Assembly: GCF_964355755.1 (NCBI RefSeq)
Contig: NC_092670.1
Span: forward strand, 19,033,201 to 19,097,200
Length of the DNA stretch: 64,000 nt
DNA from: Antedon mediterranea
Taxonomy: Eukaryota; Echinodermata; Crinoidea; Comatulida; Antedonidae
Direction of reading: 5' to 3'
A program made the translations under genes and the position numbers. This document shows, one piece after another, positions 47,531-57,769 of this stretch. The notes under the pieces were generated by a model that was not told the DNA's origin, ran no database searches, and was given only the letters and a program-made list of their open reading frames with translations. The first letter of the stretch is position 1, and each line of letters opens with the position of its first letter.

Positions 47531-50378
47531 ATGGCTAGGTAAGGTTCCTCATAATTATTCTATGCTGATAAAAATATTATGATGTAAGCCTCTTACAATA
47601 GTGGGGCTGATATTAAGTGGAGTGGTATTGATATTAAGTGGAAAGAGCTGATAACGTCAGCTCCATGATCTATGCTATAGTAAATATAATTTTAATTGTT
47701 TCACCATTCCAATGGTTATTCACCAAACCCCAATATTACGGTACCAATTACGGCATTATTTATCAATAGGAATTCTTATTCTTCTGGGTGTCGAGAGATA
47801 CCAAAAAGGCGAGGCAAGGCCAATGAAATTGCAGCAATTATTGTTGGTATATTATGTATGATTTATTTGTGTGTGGTGTGGATGATTATCAAAGTGGAAA
47901 CGCTAGGCGAAGGTGACATATTCTTTCAATGTATGTATAACTCTCTATCTGCTCTGCCAGTGATGTTGGTCTGTACCATCATTACAAAATGGTTTTTTTG
48001 CTCTTTTGTGCTGATCGAAGAACAGAATCACACGAAAAGTCGTTACGATGGTAACAGTTGGCTGCTATTTAAGAACTGTTTCCAGGTATTTTTGACAAGA
48101 AATTTCGTCTTAGGAGTAGTATTCTCCATTGTTATTGTGATTTTGGTGATAAGTAGCGGTACAGATAGTTTTTACAAGTTCTTCGTCACCAGCTGTCTGA
48201 ATTCCATAACAGCAATCGGTGTTTCAATCATTACAAACTACATTTTCGATTTTAAGGTTGGTACGTATAGGCTGTAGTATAATATAAATAAAGTTTGATA
48301 CCAATTAAAATATATTTGTTGATTAATTTTATTTATAAATATCACAGACACTATCAGTTGTTGAGCTCAGTGAACTTGATGAATCTAGTAATACCAATGT
48401 TGCAAAGGGCCTAGCATGGAGTTACTTTACTGGATATCTGAAAATCATTTTAAACGGTATTTATCAACCATTATAAAGTAGTATTTTTGCTAATTAATTT
48501 TAATTTCTTAGTCTTTGACTAATCTTTAATTGCTTAGTCTTTGACTAATCTTTAATTTCTTAGTCTTCGACTACTCTTTAATTTCTTAGTTGTTGACTAA
48601 TCTTTAATTGCTTAGTCTTTGACTACTCCTTAATTTCTTAGTCTTTGACTAATCTTTAATTGCTTAGTTTTTGACTAATCTTTAATTTCTTAGTCTTTGA
48701 CTAATCTTTAATTTCTTAGTCTTTGACTAACCTTTAATTTCTTATAGTCATTGACTAATCTTTAATTTCTTAGTCTTTTTTGACTAATCTTTAATTTCTT
48801 AGTCTTTGACTAATCTTTAATTTCTTAGTTTTTGACTAATCTTTGATTGTTTAGTCTTTGACTAATCTTTGATTTCTTAGTTTTTGACTAATCTTTGATT
48901 GTTTAGTCTTTGACTAATCTTTAATATCTTAGTCTTTGAATAATCTTTAATTTCTTAGTCTTTGACTAATCTTTGATTGTTTAGTCTTTGACTAATCTTT
49001 GATTTCTTAGTGTTTGACTAATCTTTGATTGTTTAGTCTTTGACTAATCTTTAATTTCTTAGTCTTTTTTGACTAATCTTTAATTGCTTAGTCTTTGACT
49101 AATCTTTAATTTCTTAGTTTTTGACTAATCTTTAATATCTTAGTCTTTGAATAATCTTTAATTTCTTAGTCTTTGACTAATCTTTGATTGTTTAGTCTTT
49201 GACTAATCTTTGATTTCTTAGTCTTTGACTAATCTTTGATTGTTTAGTCTTTGACTAATCTTTGATTTTTTAGTGTTTGACTAATCTTTGATTGTTTAGT
49301 CTTTGACTAATCTTTGATTTCTTAGTTTTTGACTAATTCTTAATTTCACTTAAAAATGTACTGTTTTTAGTATTAGTATTATTTAGTATTATTCTTATTT
49401 TATATCTTTGCAAATCATGGGAATAACACACATCAATCATTTTGTATCATTGATTGGTTGTAAGGTTCGTGTTTCACAAGAAAAAGTTATAGTAATACAA
49501 AACAATTCTTTTCCATCAGATCTTAAACAAACGGTCGAGAACGATGTAAGATGGAAACAAAAATTGGAAAACAAAACATTAAAATGTGTATTCTATGCTA
49601 TTGTACCTCTGAACTGTAAAGTTCCTGCTGATTTGATTGAATATAAGGAAGGTATTACGCGTGTGGGTGAGTTGCAACCTGTGTCAAAAAATCGTGCTGG
49701 TATGAAAAGGGAGTACACTATTCCAGTATACAAAATTGAAAAAAAAAACAACGAAGTGAGTATAGACTTTAAGAAGTGCATGTGCGCAGCTTCTACTAAA
49801 GACATTAAAATAAATATTTGACTGGTATTTGCATATACAATATTTAGTCATAGTCTTTAAATCAGTCCATTAAGTAAGTGTGACTATAAGAAATCTTATT
49901 TTTTAGCCACCATTCTTTGTTATTTGTGGGTATGTGACCATCATCGATACGCTGTTTGAGATGACTAACTTTATTAAATTTGAAGAAAAGAAACGTGAAG
50001 AGCAATGTCTACTGTTCATAAGGACACTTCAGGAATTAATTGACGACAATTGCGAAGAAAAGTGCGAGATTGTGACTTTGTCAGGTAAGCCTTGAGTACC
50101 AAAGATGGAGAAGGGTAGTAACACTATATTTTGTCTGCCTAGATTGCGTAACGTAGGCCTTCTCTACACCTACACACAAAAAACCTCCTATATGTTGAGC
50201 TATTTGACACATAAAGAATTAACCGGTAATATTAAGTTCAACAGGCTTTTGAAATCTTGGCTAATCAATGTCATTTTTAGGTGACGACTCTCTGATAGAT
50301 GCTCTTTATAAAAAAAGAGAGAAAGAGAACAAGAACGAGGGCGGAGAAACTCGACTGTCAATGAGTACTGATGTATAA
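47531..50378 (+). CDS. STING1: STING copy 3 (B-type, divergent ligand pocket and new tail, 371 aa)
   Basis: Six coding exons: 47531-47538, 47770-48256, 48348-48456, 49520-49755, 49907-50084 and 50281-50378 (1116 nt, all phases as in copy 1). Four hydrophobic segments lie in exon 2, and the [11 protein letters not shown] helix is conserved. The lid region reads [14 protein letters not shown], one residue short, with human N242 replaced and R238 either lost or shifted. Human E260 is replaced by Gly ([12 protein letters not shown]), while T263 is kept. The C-terminus diverges after the domain into a charged tail, [20 protein letters not shown] and TDV, in place of the A-type LLRDVLLD...KENR ending. 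RLSMS weakly resembles the pLxIS motif that recruits IRF3. This could be a sensor of altered specificity or a regulatory partner. The intron after exon 3 holds a large minisatellite. Confidence 0.92.
48495..49345. repeat. Minisatellite of ~25-26 bp (TTAGTCTTTGACTAATCTTTAATTTC), about 33 copies
   Basis: Fills most of the intron between exons 3 and 4 of STING copy 3. Unit variants (TTTAATTTC, TTTGATTG, TTTAATTGC) alternate, giving a higher-order period near 50 bp in the second half. A single unit (GTCTTTGACTAATCTTTAAT) sits at about 55250 in the matching intron of copy 5, so the array expanded from one seed in copy 3 only. Confidence 0.95.
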
Positions 50379-51530
50379 CATATAAGGTTTTCACCAAGGC
50401 ATCGATACACTGTACTGCCGTTCACTTCGGGAATATTTAGATATCATCATAGGAAAAATGTCACTATACAAAGATTGGTAACACGGCCACTATGGATATT
50501 AGTATACTAGGCCATAAAGCGAAATAATGAATTGATTTTTCTTCTTTGAAATGAATATACGTATAGCTAGTGAACCATAATAGTTGCACTAATGGAATAA
50601 ATAGGCCTTTAACAAGTTGGTTGATCCTATAATAATAATTATTTGTTTATTTCTGGTGTATTATGTACGGTAATTTTGGCTGCATTGTATTATTTCAACC
50701 TTTAGTTGCTTTAGTTATAAGAAACGTTCTATTAGTCTGAAGTTTTAGTGTGTGTGAGTCAGATTTTCATTTTTGAATAAATTAAATATGGCCAGGGGGC
50801 CGCCGGGGCTTTTAGAGCATTTATTAAATAAATTCAATATCAAAAACAATTACTATAATAGTAGAACTAAGCCGAATTTAATAGTATCAAAACCAAAAAC
50901 AAACTACATAAAACGTAGCTTATATAAAGGTACCAAGATATTTTAGTGACCAAATAAAATATTTCGTTTATACATCTTTTGTCATAATTATTATATAGTA
51001 CTCTTGATGCACAGTATTTTTTTGAATTTTAACAAATTATATTTGTTGATAAAAAAAAGAGAAAATGTTAAAAAAACAAATACGAACAGTAATAATTATA
51101 TTATAATAGTTTACATAAACGCTGAATATATCAAGTTAGATATTAATAAGGAGCGACATAATATATTAATAATAATTACTTTTAAGGCCGTCTGAGTATA
51201 CAACAACATTTATTCAATATTCAATATTTTACAAAGTTTATGGGTTGAGATACACAGAAGCCAAAGTGGCTTGTCTTTGTAGTCCTAAGCATAAACATAA
51301 AACATATTATACGGACGCATTACATTAACAAAAAATGACATTTTGAGACAGAAAAAGAAAAAAAAAACACACACAACTATATAATGACCGAGAATGTGAT
51401 GCGCTTAACTTTAATTAATGTATGGGAAAAACCAGTGTAATTATTTTTAGATACTATTGTTTGTATATAATTTGCATAAAAACCTATTGTTACAATTATA
51501 TTCGCTTCAATTTGTATATGGTATATGTTT
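50379..51530. other. Intergenic region between STING copies 3 and 4
   Basis: The 3' flank of copy 3 matches that of copy 5 (CCGTTCACTTCGGGAATATT, TTGGTAACACGGCCACT, AGTGAACCATAATAG). A stretch at about 51190-51305 looks like a reversed LINE tail (TTTATTCAATATTCAATATT). From 51390 the STING upstream module resumes, with an octamer at 51470-51477. No gene seen. Confidence 0.5.
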
Positions 51531-52651
51531 TGATGAAGAGGAGATATGCATTGTCCGTAAATACAACCATCTATTTTCTCTGCCAATCGTGTGTTTTTTA
51601 CTGCCCTTGTTGTAAAATTGTGTATGTCCTTGTTCATGTTCTTTGAGGAATTGTTATAGAGTTATTTCACCGGGTATCTAAAAATTATTCTGAAAGGTTT
51701 GTGAATTAGCTTTTTTGCCTAACAAAAATCAATAAATAAATCAATAATAAATCTTCAAAGTAAAAATAAATACTTTATTAACACTGTGCATGTAACTAGT
51801 CTTATTTCACATAGTCTGTCTGAATTATATTACTATATATAAAGTCATTCATTCTTTTACATTAAACTGTATGAATATTATCATTTTCTCTCAGATTTTA
51901 AAGGAACTATAGAGAAAGAAGAAATGTGGAAATGTGAATTAAATCAGGGAAACCTGCAGTGCAAATTCTATGTTATTATACCTCGGAACTGTAGCATTCC
52001 TTCCAAACTTGGAGACAGCGACAAACACAGAGGAATTACAATTGTCAGTGATTTACCGGTTGTTGAAGAACCTCGTGCTGGTGTTACCAGGAGGTACATT
52101 AATTCAGTCTACAAAATTGAAAATGAAGAAGGAGTTGTAAGTAAAATCTGTACTGTAGTGCTAGTTCTAATATAATAAATGGATAGCTGAGTAGTGGTTA
52201 CCTTTCTAAAATATTTCTTTTCTTTCAGTGGCATTATGCCATTTGTGAGTATGTGACCATCATTGATACACTGTTCCAGATGTCTTTGTATACTGAATTT
52301 AATGCACAGAAACGTGATGATCAGTGCCGTTTGCTCGTCAGAAAACTTACGGAACTAATTGATAGCAACGAAGATTGTCGAAATAAATGCGTCATTGTGC
52401 CTTTTTCAGGTAAACACAAAATAGTGTCTAAACCAATCATGTTTGCCCTGAAATTGTATGCGTGATTTTTTTTATTTAAGAACATACAATCTTGTTTGTA
52501 AAATCATATAGTTGATCTGAAATGGATTAATTTACTTTGCCTAACAAATTTGTTTAATTTATTGGGTTTTTTTTCAGGTGCAGACGATGGCCCTCTGTTA
52601 AGAGATGTCCTTCTTGATAAAATCAAAGAAAATCGGGTACAAATTAATTAG
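51531..52651 (+). pseudogene. STING1: STING copy 4 (A-type, membrane region deleted)
   Basis: A late duplicate of copy 2. Exon 2 survives only as 51531 to about 51650 (EEEICIVRKYNHLFSLPIV, then a frameshift). It then runs, with no intron, into the end of exon 3 ([12 protein letters not shown], to 51696), preceded by a TAG stop. A deletion has therefore removed the rest of exon 2, the second intron and the start of exon 3. Exons 4 (51895-52136), 5 (52229-52409) and 6 (52578-52651) are open and nearly identical to copy 2. The first exon and transmembrane segments 2-4 are missing, so a normal STING cannot be made. A soluble ligand-domain protein is conceivable only if another start is used. Confidence 0.88.
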
Positions 52652-53336
52652 TGGCTGAAAGTGCCCATGATCTGACGATATACTTTGTCTACTTTTGATT
52701 TGATTTTGGTGGGGAGTTTTTTTTAGTTTCAATTTTTATTTGCAATTCTTAGAATTCAAAATAATTTCAGTAGGCCTATATTTTTATGAAAAAACTGTAA
52801 AAATAAATGAACTAAATACAATTTTTTATAACAATATTAGTACAGTATACAGGTTTTAACTTTAAACAAGGTATTTTTATTATTTTTGTTTTGTATCAAG
52901 GCTGAATAGTAAGTCACCAATTTCTGAATTAAGTGTGATGGGTTAGGGTTTTATTCAAATTTTGTTTGCATTTCTTAGAATTAAAAATAATTTCAGTATC
53001 ATATATATTATTATGAAAATACTAATAAATGAACTTTTCTATAATAATATAAGGGCAGTATACAGGTCTTAACTTTGAACAGGGTATTTTTATTTTTTTA
53101 TATTTTTTTATCAAGGCTGAATAGTGTTTTCCTTTTATGCATTTTATATATATAGATACTTTAAAAGTATTGATTAAAGGTTAATCAAATTAACAGTTAG
53201 TATAGTTAAACGTTAAAGATAAAATAAACCACAAGTCCATGCACATTTTAAACAGGGCATTTTTATTTATTTTTTTTATCAAGACCTAATCGTGATAAGT
53301 CACCAATTAAAATAGTTTGATTGTTTTCCTTTCATG

Positions 53337-53373
<37 letters not shown>

Positions 53374-54261
53374 TATTTGAAAAGTAGTGATTAAAGGTTA
53401 ATCAAATTAACAGTTAGTATAGTTAAACGTTAAAGATAAAATAAACCACAAGTCCATGCACATTTTATATTATATTATTTATTATTATAAAAAATGTTTA
53501 GTTAGTAATTCTGCGTCATTTATCATTATAGTATTATTGATATACAGATTAGAATAAATGAAAACAAATATTAATCATTTGGTGTTCATGTTTATAATGT
53601 AAATATTTGCCAAATAATAATAAATATATTTTGTGCAGAATGATTGTTGATAAAAAAATAACACAAAGTACAGTAAATGATACAAAGAAACAAACATGAA
53701 CAGTAATATCCGAGGGTGTTAAAAAGAGTCATTATCCAATCGAATTTGAATCACCAAGCATGAAAGCTCCGGTATTTTAATTGATTTCGGGTTCGATTTA
53801 CACATATAATTGAACATATCTATTAAGAGCCACACATGACATGAAAGAACTTCACAAAAAGTGGATGCATTACAAAATGGGCCGATTATTAATGGCAATG
53901 CGTCGATCGAAATAATATAATAGTGCACGTTTCACAATATTCATTTTTCTAAAGCTTTTGTTCGCCTGAAACACAACGATATTATATTCTCATGAAAAAT
54001 CCAATTGAGATAATTTCAGATTTTAACATTTGTTGATAATTTGCATATGAACGAGACTGCTAGGCCAAGCGTCACTGCCAGCATCTGTATACAAAGCTGA
54101 TAACGCTAATTTTCAATTCATCAAGAGAACGGTATAGTAAATTCTAACTTTTAATCCTCATTTCTTGCATAATATCATTTATTGATATCTCATTCTTTAC
54201 TTGTTTTAATTTTTTTTTATATACAGTATATTAATGTGTATCCAGTGTATCTACTACAACA
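52652..54261. other. Intergenic region between STING copies 4 and 5, with an internal tandem duplication
   Basis: Homologous to 46151-47530. In addition, a block containing ATTAAAGGTTAATCAAATTAAC and AAAATAAACCACAAGTCCATGC occurs twice (from about 53172 and about 53388), a local duplication of about 216 bp. The second copy is preceded by a (TA)n run at 53342-53371. The first exon of copy 5 is probably noncoding and ends near 54134. Confidence 0.65.
54039..54046 (+). promoter_or_regulatory. Octamer ATTTGCAT upstream of STING copy 5
   Basis: Perfect octamer in the same block (TTTGTTGATAATTTGCATAT) found upstream of copy 2, 216 bp before the ATG, with a 5' UTR intron between. Confidence 0.45.
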
Positions 54262-57200
54262 ATGGCTGGGTAAGCTTTCTTATAATTGTTACCCTTTAAG
54301 TAAAACACTTACGTTTCACCCCGACTGCAATATTTAATGTTTGATTGAATAAAAAGAAAGTAATTATAGCTAATTAATGGTTCTACATTTGTAATCGTTG
54401 TAGATATTGAGCATAACAATTCACTATCCCAAAAATACCTAGTTGTTAACTAAACCCCAATATCACCAATTATAGCGTTATTTAATCAATATAGAAAATC
54501 TTCTTCTGGGGTTCGAGAGGTACCAAAAAGGCGAGGCAAGGCCAACGAAAAGGCAGCAATTTGTGCTTTTATTGTAATTATGATTCATTCGTGTGTGGTG
54601 TGGATGACTGTCAATGTGGAAAAGCTAGAAAAAGGTGATATAGTCCGTCACTGTATGTATAACTCTGTATGTGCTCTGCCAGTGATGTTGTTCGGTGCCA
54701 TCATTACACAGTTTTTTTGTTGCTTGTTTGTACTGATCGAGGAACGGAAGTATATGGAAATTCGTTACGATGGTAACCGCTCTCTGCTATTAAAAAACTG
54801 TTTCCAGATATTTTGGACAAGGAACTTCGTCGTGAGATTAGTAATCTTCATTGTTATTGTGGGTTTGATGATAAAAAGTGGAACAGATAGTTTTGACAAC
54901 TACTTTCTCACCAGCTGGCTGAATCCCATACCAGCAATCGGTGTTTCAATCATTTTATACATATTTGATTTTAAGGTTTGTTACGTTTAGGCTATATAGT
55001 ATTTATTAATTAGGTATTTTGTAAATCAAATTTGAGTTTGATACTAGTTAATATATATTTTGTGATTGATTGTATTTTTTATAAATATCACAGACACTAT
55101 CAGTTGTTGAGCTCAGTGAAATTAAAGAATCTAATGTCAATGTCGCACAGGGCCTAGCATGGAGTTACTTTACTGGATATCTGAAAATCATTCTAGAAGG
55201 TATTTATCTACCGTTATAAAATAGTATTTATGTCACACTGTATTTTGGGTCTTTGACTAATCTTTAATATCTTATATCAAAAATCAAAATATATATACCT
55301 ATTTGAATTATGTATTTAGAAATAAAAGAGAATTTAGACTGATTGCTATATACATTGAAAAAAGTTTTAAATAAAGGAATGTCCAAATCAAGAGAAATAA
55401 TTTTATTTTAATGTTTTAGAAAATGCTTTACTTTAAGAAACGACCGCCTAAATATTGATTCATGTTATTATGTAATATGGGCCGAAGGCCAAAATTACGA
55501 ATAAAGAAAGAAAGAAAGTTCGTGTTTCACAAGAAAAAGTTATATTAATGCAAACCAATTCTTTTCCATCAGATCTTAAAAGAACTATCAATAAGACTGG
55601 AAATTGGAAACAACAATTGAAAAACAAAACACTAAAATGTGTATTCTATGCTATTGTACCGCTGAACTGCAAGGTTCCTGATTTGATTGAAGATGAAAAT
55701 GAAGGTATTACGCGTGTGGGTGAGTTGCAACCTGTGTCCAAAAATCGTGCTGGTATGAAAAGGGAGTACACTATTCCAGTATACAAAATTGAAAAAAACA
55801 ACGAAGTGAGTATAGATTTTAAGATTAAGAAGTGCATGTGCTCTGGTCTGCCTAGTTCAGCTTCTAACATTAAAAATAATATTCGACTGCTATATTTGCA
55901 TACCATAAAATAGTTTAAGTTAGTCTTAGTCTTTGAATTTGTCTATTAAGTATGTGTGACTATTATAGATTAAATTATTAAAAAAGGTATTAGAATTATT
56001 GCTTAGGCCCTACATAAAATCTATTATTAGAGTGATCAAGATTATTTCAACAGAATAAACTATGGAAAAGGAGGAGTGAGTATAGACTTTATATAGAAGT
56101 GTTCTGTTCTGCCTGTAGTTCAGCTTCTAGGCCTACTAATTAATACATTAACAGGAAGTACAATCTTGAAAGAATTTCATTTAGCTTCGATTTTGTATAG
56201 ATGACAAATTTCGTTTTTGTAAAAGCACAAGTTAACGGAGTACTTACTCGAACGTTTCGATCTCTATCAGAGATCCTTCTCAACTGACTGCGGAGTGTTA
56301 ATGCAGCTTGGTCATTCTTGACGTCATCTGTTGATGACGTTGTACGCCTCCGGTTGTAGGTCATCAAGAAAGCGTTACACAACTGCCAGTATCCAGAGTG
56401 GTCCTTCCAGAGAGTTATGGAAAACCGAAAAAGAAAAAAGAACAAAGGACACGAACCACAGAAGGAAAAGATCAAGATGCGAGGTAGCATAGGAATCCCC
56501 TATGTAAAAGGAATGGCAGAAAGAATACGACGCACTCTCTCCTATCACAATGTCGGAACCTATTTCCTACCCCAAAATAAAATCAAGAATAGCCTCGTCC
56601 ACCCAAAAGATAAAATCGAGAAGATGGATACATGTGGAGTAATCTACGAAGTCACCTGCCGCAACTGTCCACAAGTTTACATTGGGGAAACAGGGAGGGC
56701 ATTACAAACACGAATTAATGATCACAAAAAAGATGTTACAACAAACACGGGGGGAGTAATGACTAGGGCCTCCAGAACATCCACATCTTCGATCATACAC
56801 AAATCTGCCATTACAGAACATGTCATAAAACACAATCATGTACCGAACTGGGAGGCTACCATCTTAACCAAAGAGCCTAAACGCAAAGACAGACAGATTA
56901 GAGAATCATTACATATAAGGAGAAATAAAGAGAAGACCATGAACCGGGACACTGGAGCCCACGAACTCTCGCATTTGTACAATGATTTGATAGACACATC
57001 ACCTGGCCGAGCCCCGCACAACCTCCAACCTACAACCGGAGGCGTACAACGTCATCAACAGATGACGTCAAGAATGACCAAGCTGCATTAACACTCCGCA
57101 GTCAGTTGAGAAGGATCTCTGATAGAGATCGAAACGTTCGAGTAAGTACTCCGTTAACTTGTGCTTTTACAAAAACGAAATTTGTCATCTAGGAAGTACA

Positions 57201-57769
57201 ATATTCGACTGCTATTGCATACCATAAAATAGTTTAATTAAGTCTTAGTCTTTAAATTAGTCTATTAATAAGTAAGTGTGACTATAAGAAATCTTATTTT
57301 TTAGCCACCATTCTTTGTTATTTGTGGGTATGTGGCGATCATCGATACGCTGTTTAAGATGACTGAGTTTATTCAATTTGATAAAACGAAACGTGAAGAG
57401 CAATGCCGACGGTTTGTCAGGGCACTTCAGGAATTAATTGATAACCATTACAAAGAAAAGTGCGAGATTGTAAATTTGTCAGGTAAGCCTTGAATACCAA
57501 TAATGGAGAAGGGTAGTAACACCAATTGTATGCTTGCTGGATTGCGTAACGTAGGCCTTTACACCTACACAGAAAACCTATATGTTGAGCTATTTGACAC
57601 ATAAAGAATTAACCGGTAATATTAAGTTCAACAGACTTTTTAAATCTGGGCTAATCTATGTCATTTTTTAGGTGAAAACAACGACCGTTTGATAGATGCT
57701 CTTTATAAAAAAAGAGAAAGAAAGAGAAGAAGAACAGGGCGGAGAAGCTCGACTGTCAATGACTACTAA
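54262..57769 (+). CDS. STING1: STING copy 5 (B-type, intact frame, 367 aa)
   Basis: Six coding exons: 54262-54269, 54495-54975, 55094-55199, 55573-55805, 57305-57482 and 57672-57769 (1104 nt). Closest to copy 3: same short lid ([14 protein letters not shown]), same E260-to-Gly change, and also T263 to Ala (CGYVAIIDTLF), so two pocket residues that contact the ligand in human STING are lost. In exon 2 a residue is missing from the TNYIFDFK motif. The C-terminal tail is strongly basic (KKRERKRRRTGRRSS) because of a one-base length difference from copy 3, which puts the last 20 residues in another frame. A Penelope-like element sits in the fourth coding intron, and a LINE-type tail precedes exon 4. 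Gene expression is unknown, but splice sites are intact. Confidence 0.9.
55280..55520 (+). mobile_element. LINE-type 3' end in the third coding intron of STING copy 5
   Basis: Ends ATATGGGCCGAAGGCCAAAA then TTACGAATAAAGAAAGAAAGAAAG, the short hairpin plus simple tail seen at the 3' ends of many CR1/L2-like elements. The matching intron of copy 3 has no such segment. The start is unclear. Confidence 0.5.
56165..57190 (+). mobile_element. Penelope-like element, 5'-truncated, with 164-bp inverted arms and 12-bp target duplication
   Basis: Bounded by AGGAAGTACAAT at 56153-56164 and 57191-57202. The arms 56198-56361 and 57028-57191 are near-perfect reverse complements, and an endonuclease frame lies between them. 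An inverted terminal segment next to a truncated body is known from Penelope elements. The reverse transcriptase is missing. Sits in the intron between exons 4 and 5 of STING copy 5 and is absent from copy 3. Confidence 0.92.
56417..57091 (+). CDS. GIY-YIG endonuclease domain of the Penelope-like element (remnant)
   Basis: Open frame of 224 codons. The GIY-YIG nuclease signature is at residues about 74-92: GVIYEV, then the CxxC pair in TCRNC, then VYIGETGR. Arg is in LQTRINDH, followed by SAITEHVIKHNH and the downstream RQIRESLHIRR helix with the conserved Glu. In these elements the domain nicks target DNA for insertion. The upstream reverse transcriptase has been lost and the true start lies in the missing part, so this is a fragment and probably inactive. 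The frame runs into the right inverted arm. Confidence 0.9.
   Translation: MENRKRKKNKGHEPQKEKIKMRGSIGIPYVKGMAERIRRTLSYHNVGTYFLPQNKIKNSLVHPKDKIEKMDTCGVIYEVTCRNCPQVYIGETGRALQTRINDHKKDVTTNTGGVMTRASRTSTSSIIHKSAITEHVIKHNHVPNWEATILTKEPKRKDRQIRESLHIRRNKEKTMNRDTGAHELSHLYNDLIDTSPGRAPHNLQPTTGGVQRHQQMTSRMTKLH

Noticed and set aside
48495-49345. CRISPR-like array (regular 25-bp repeats)
   Set aside because: Units are contiguous with no unique spacers and lie in an intron of a eukaryotic gene. It is a minisatellite.
55500-55920. Separate small gene [11 protein letters not shown]...
   Set aside because: It is exon 4 of STING copy 5 read together with flanking intron. The acceptor at 55571-55572 and the donor at 55806 define the real exon.
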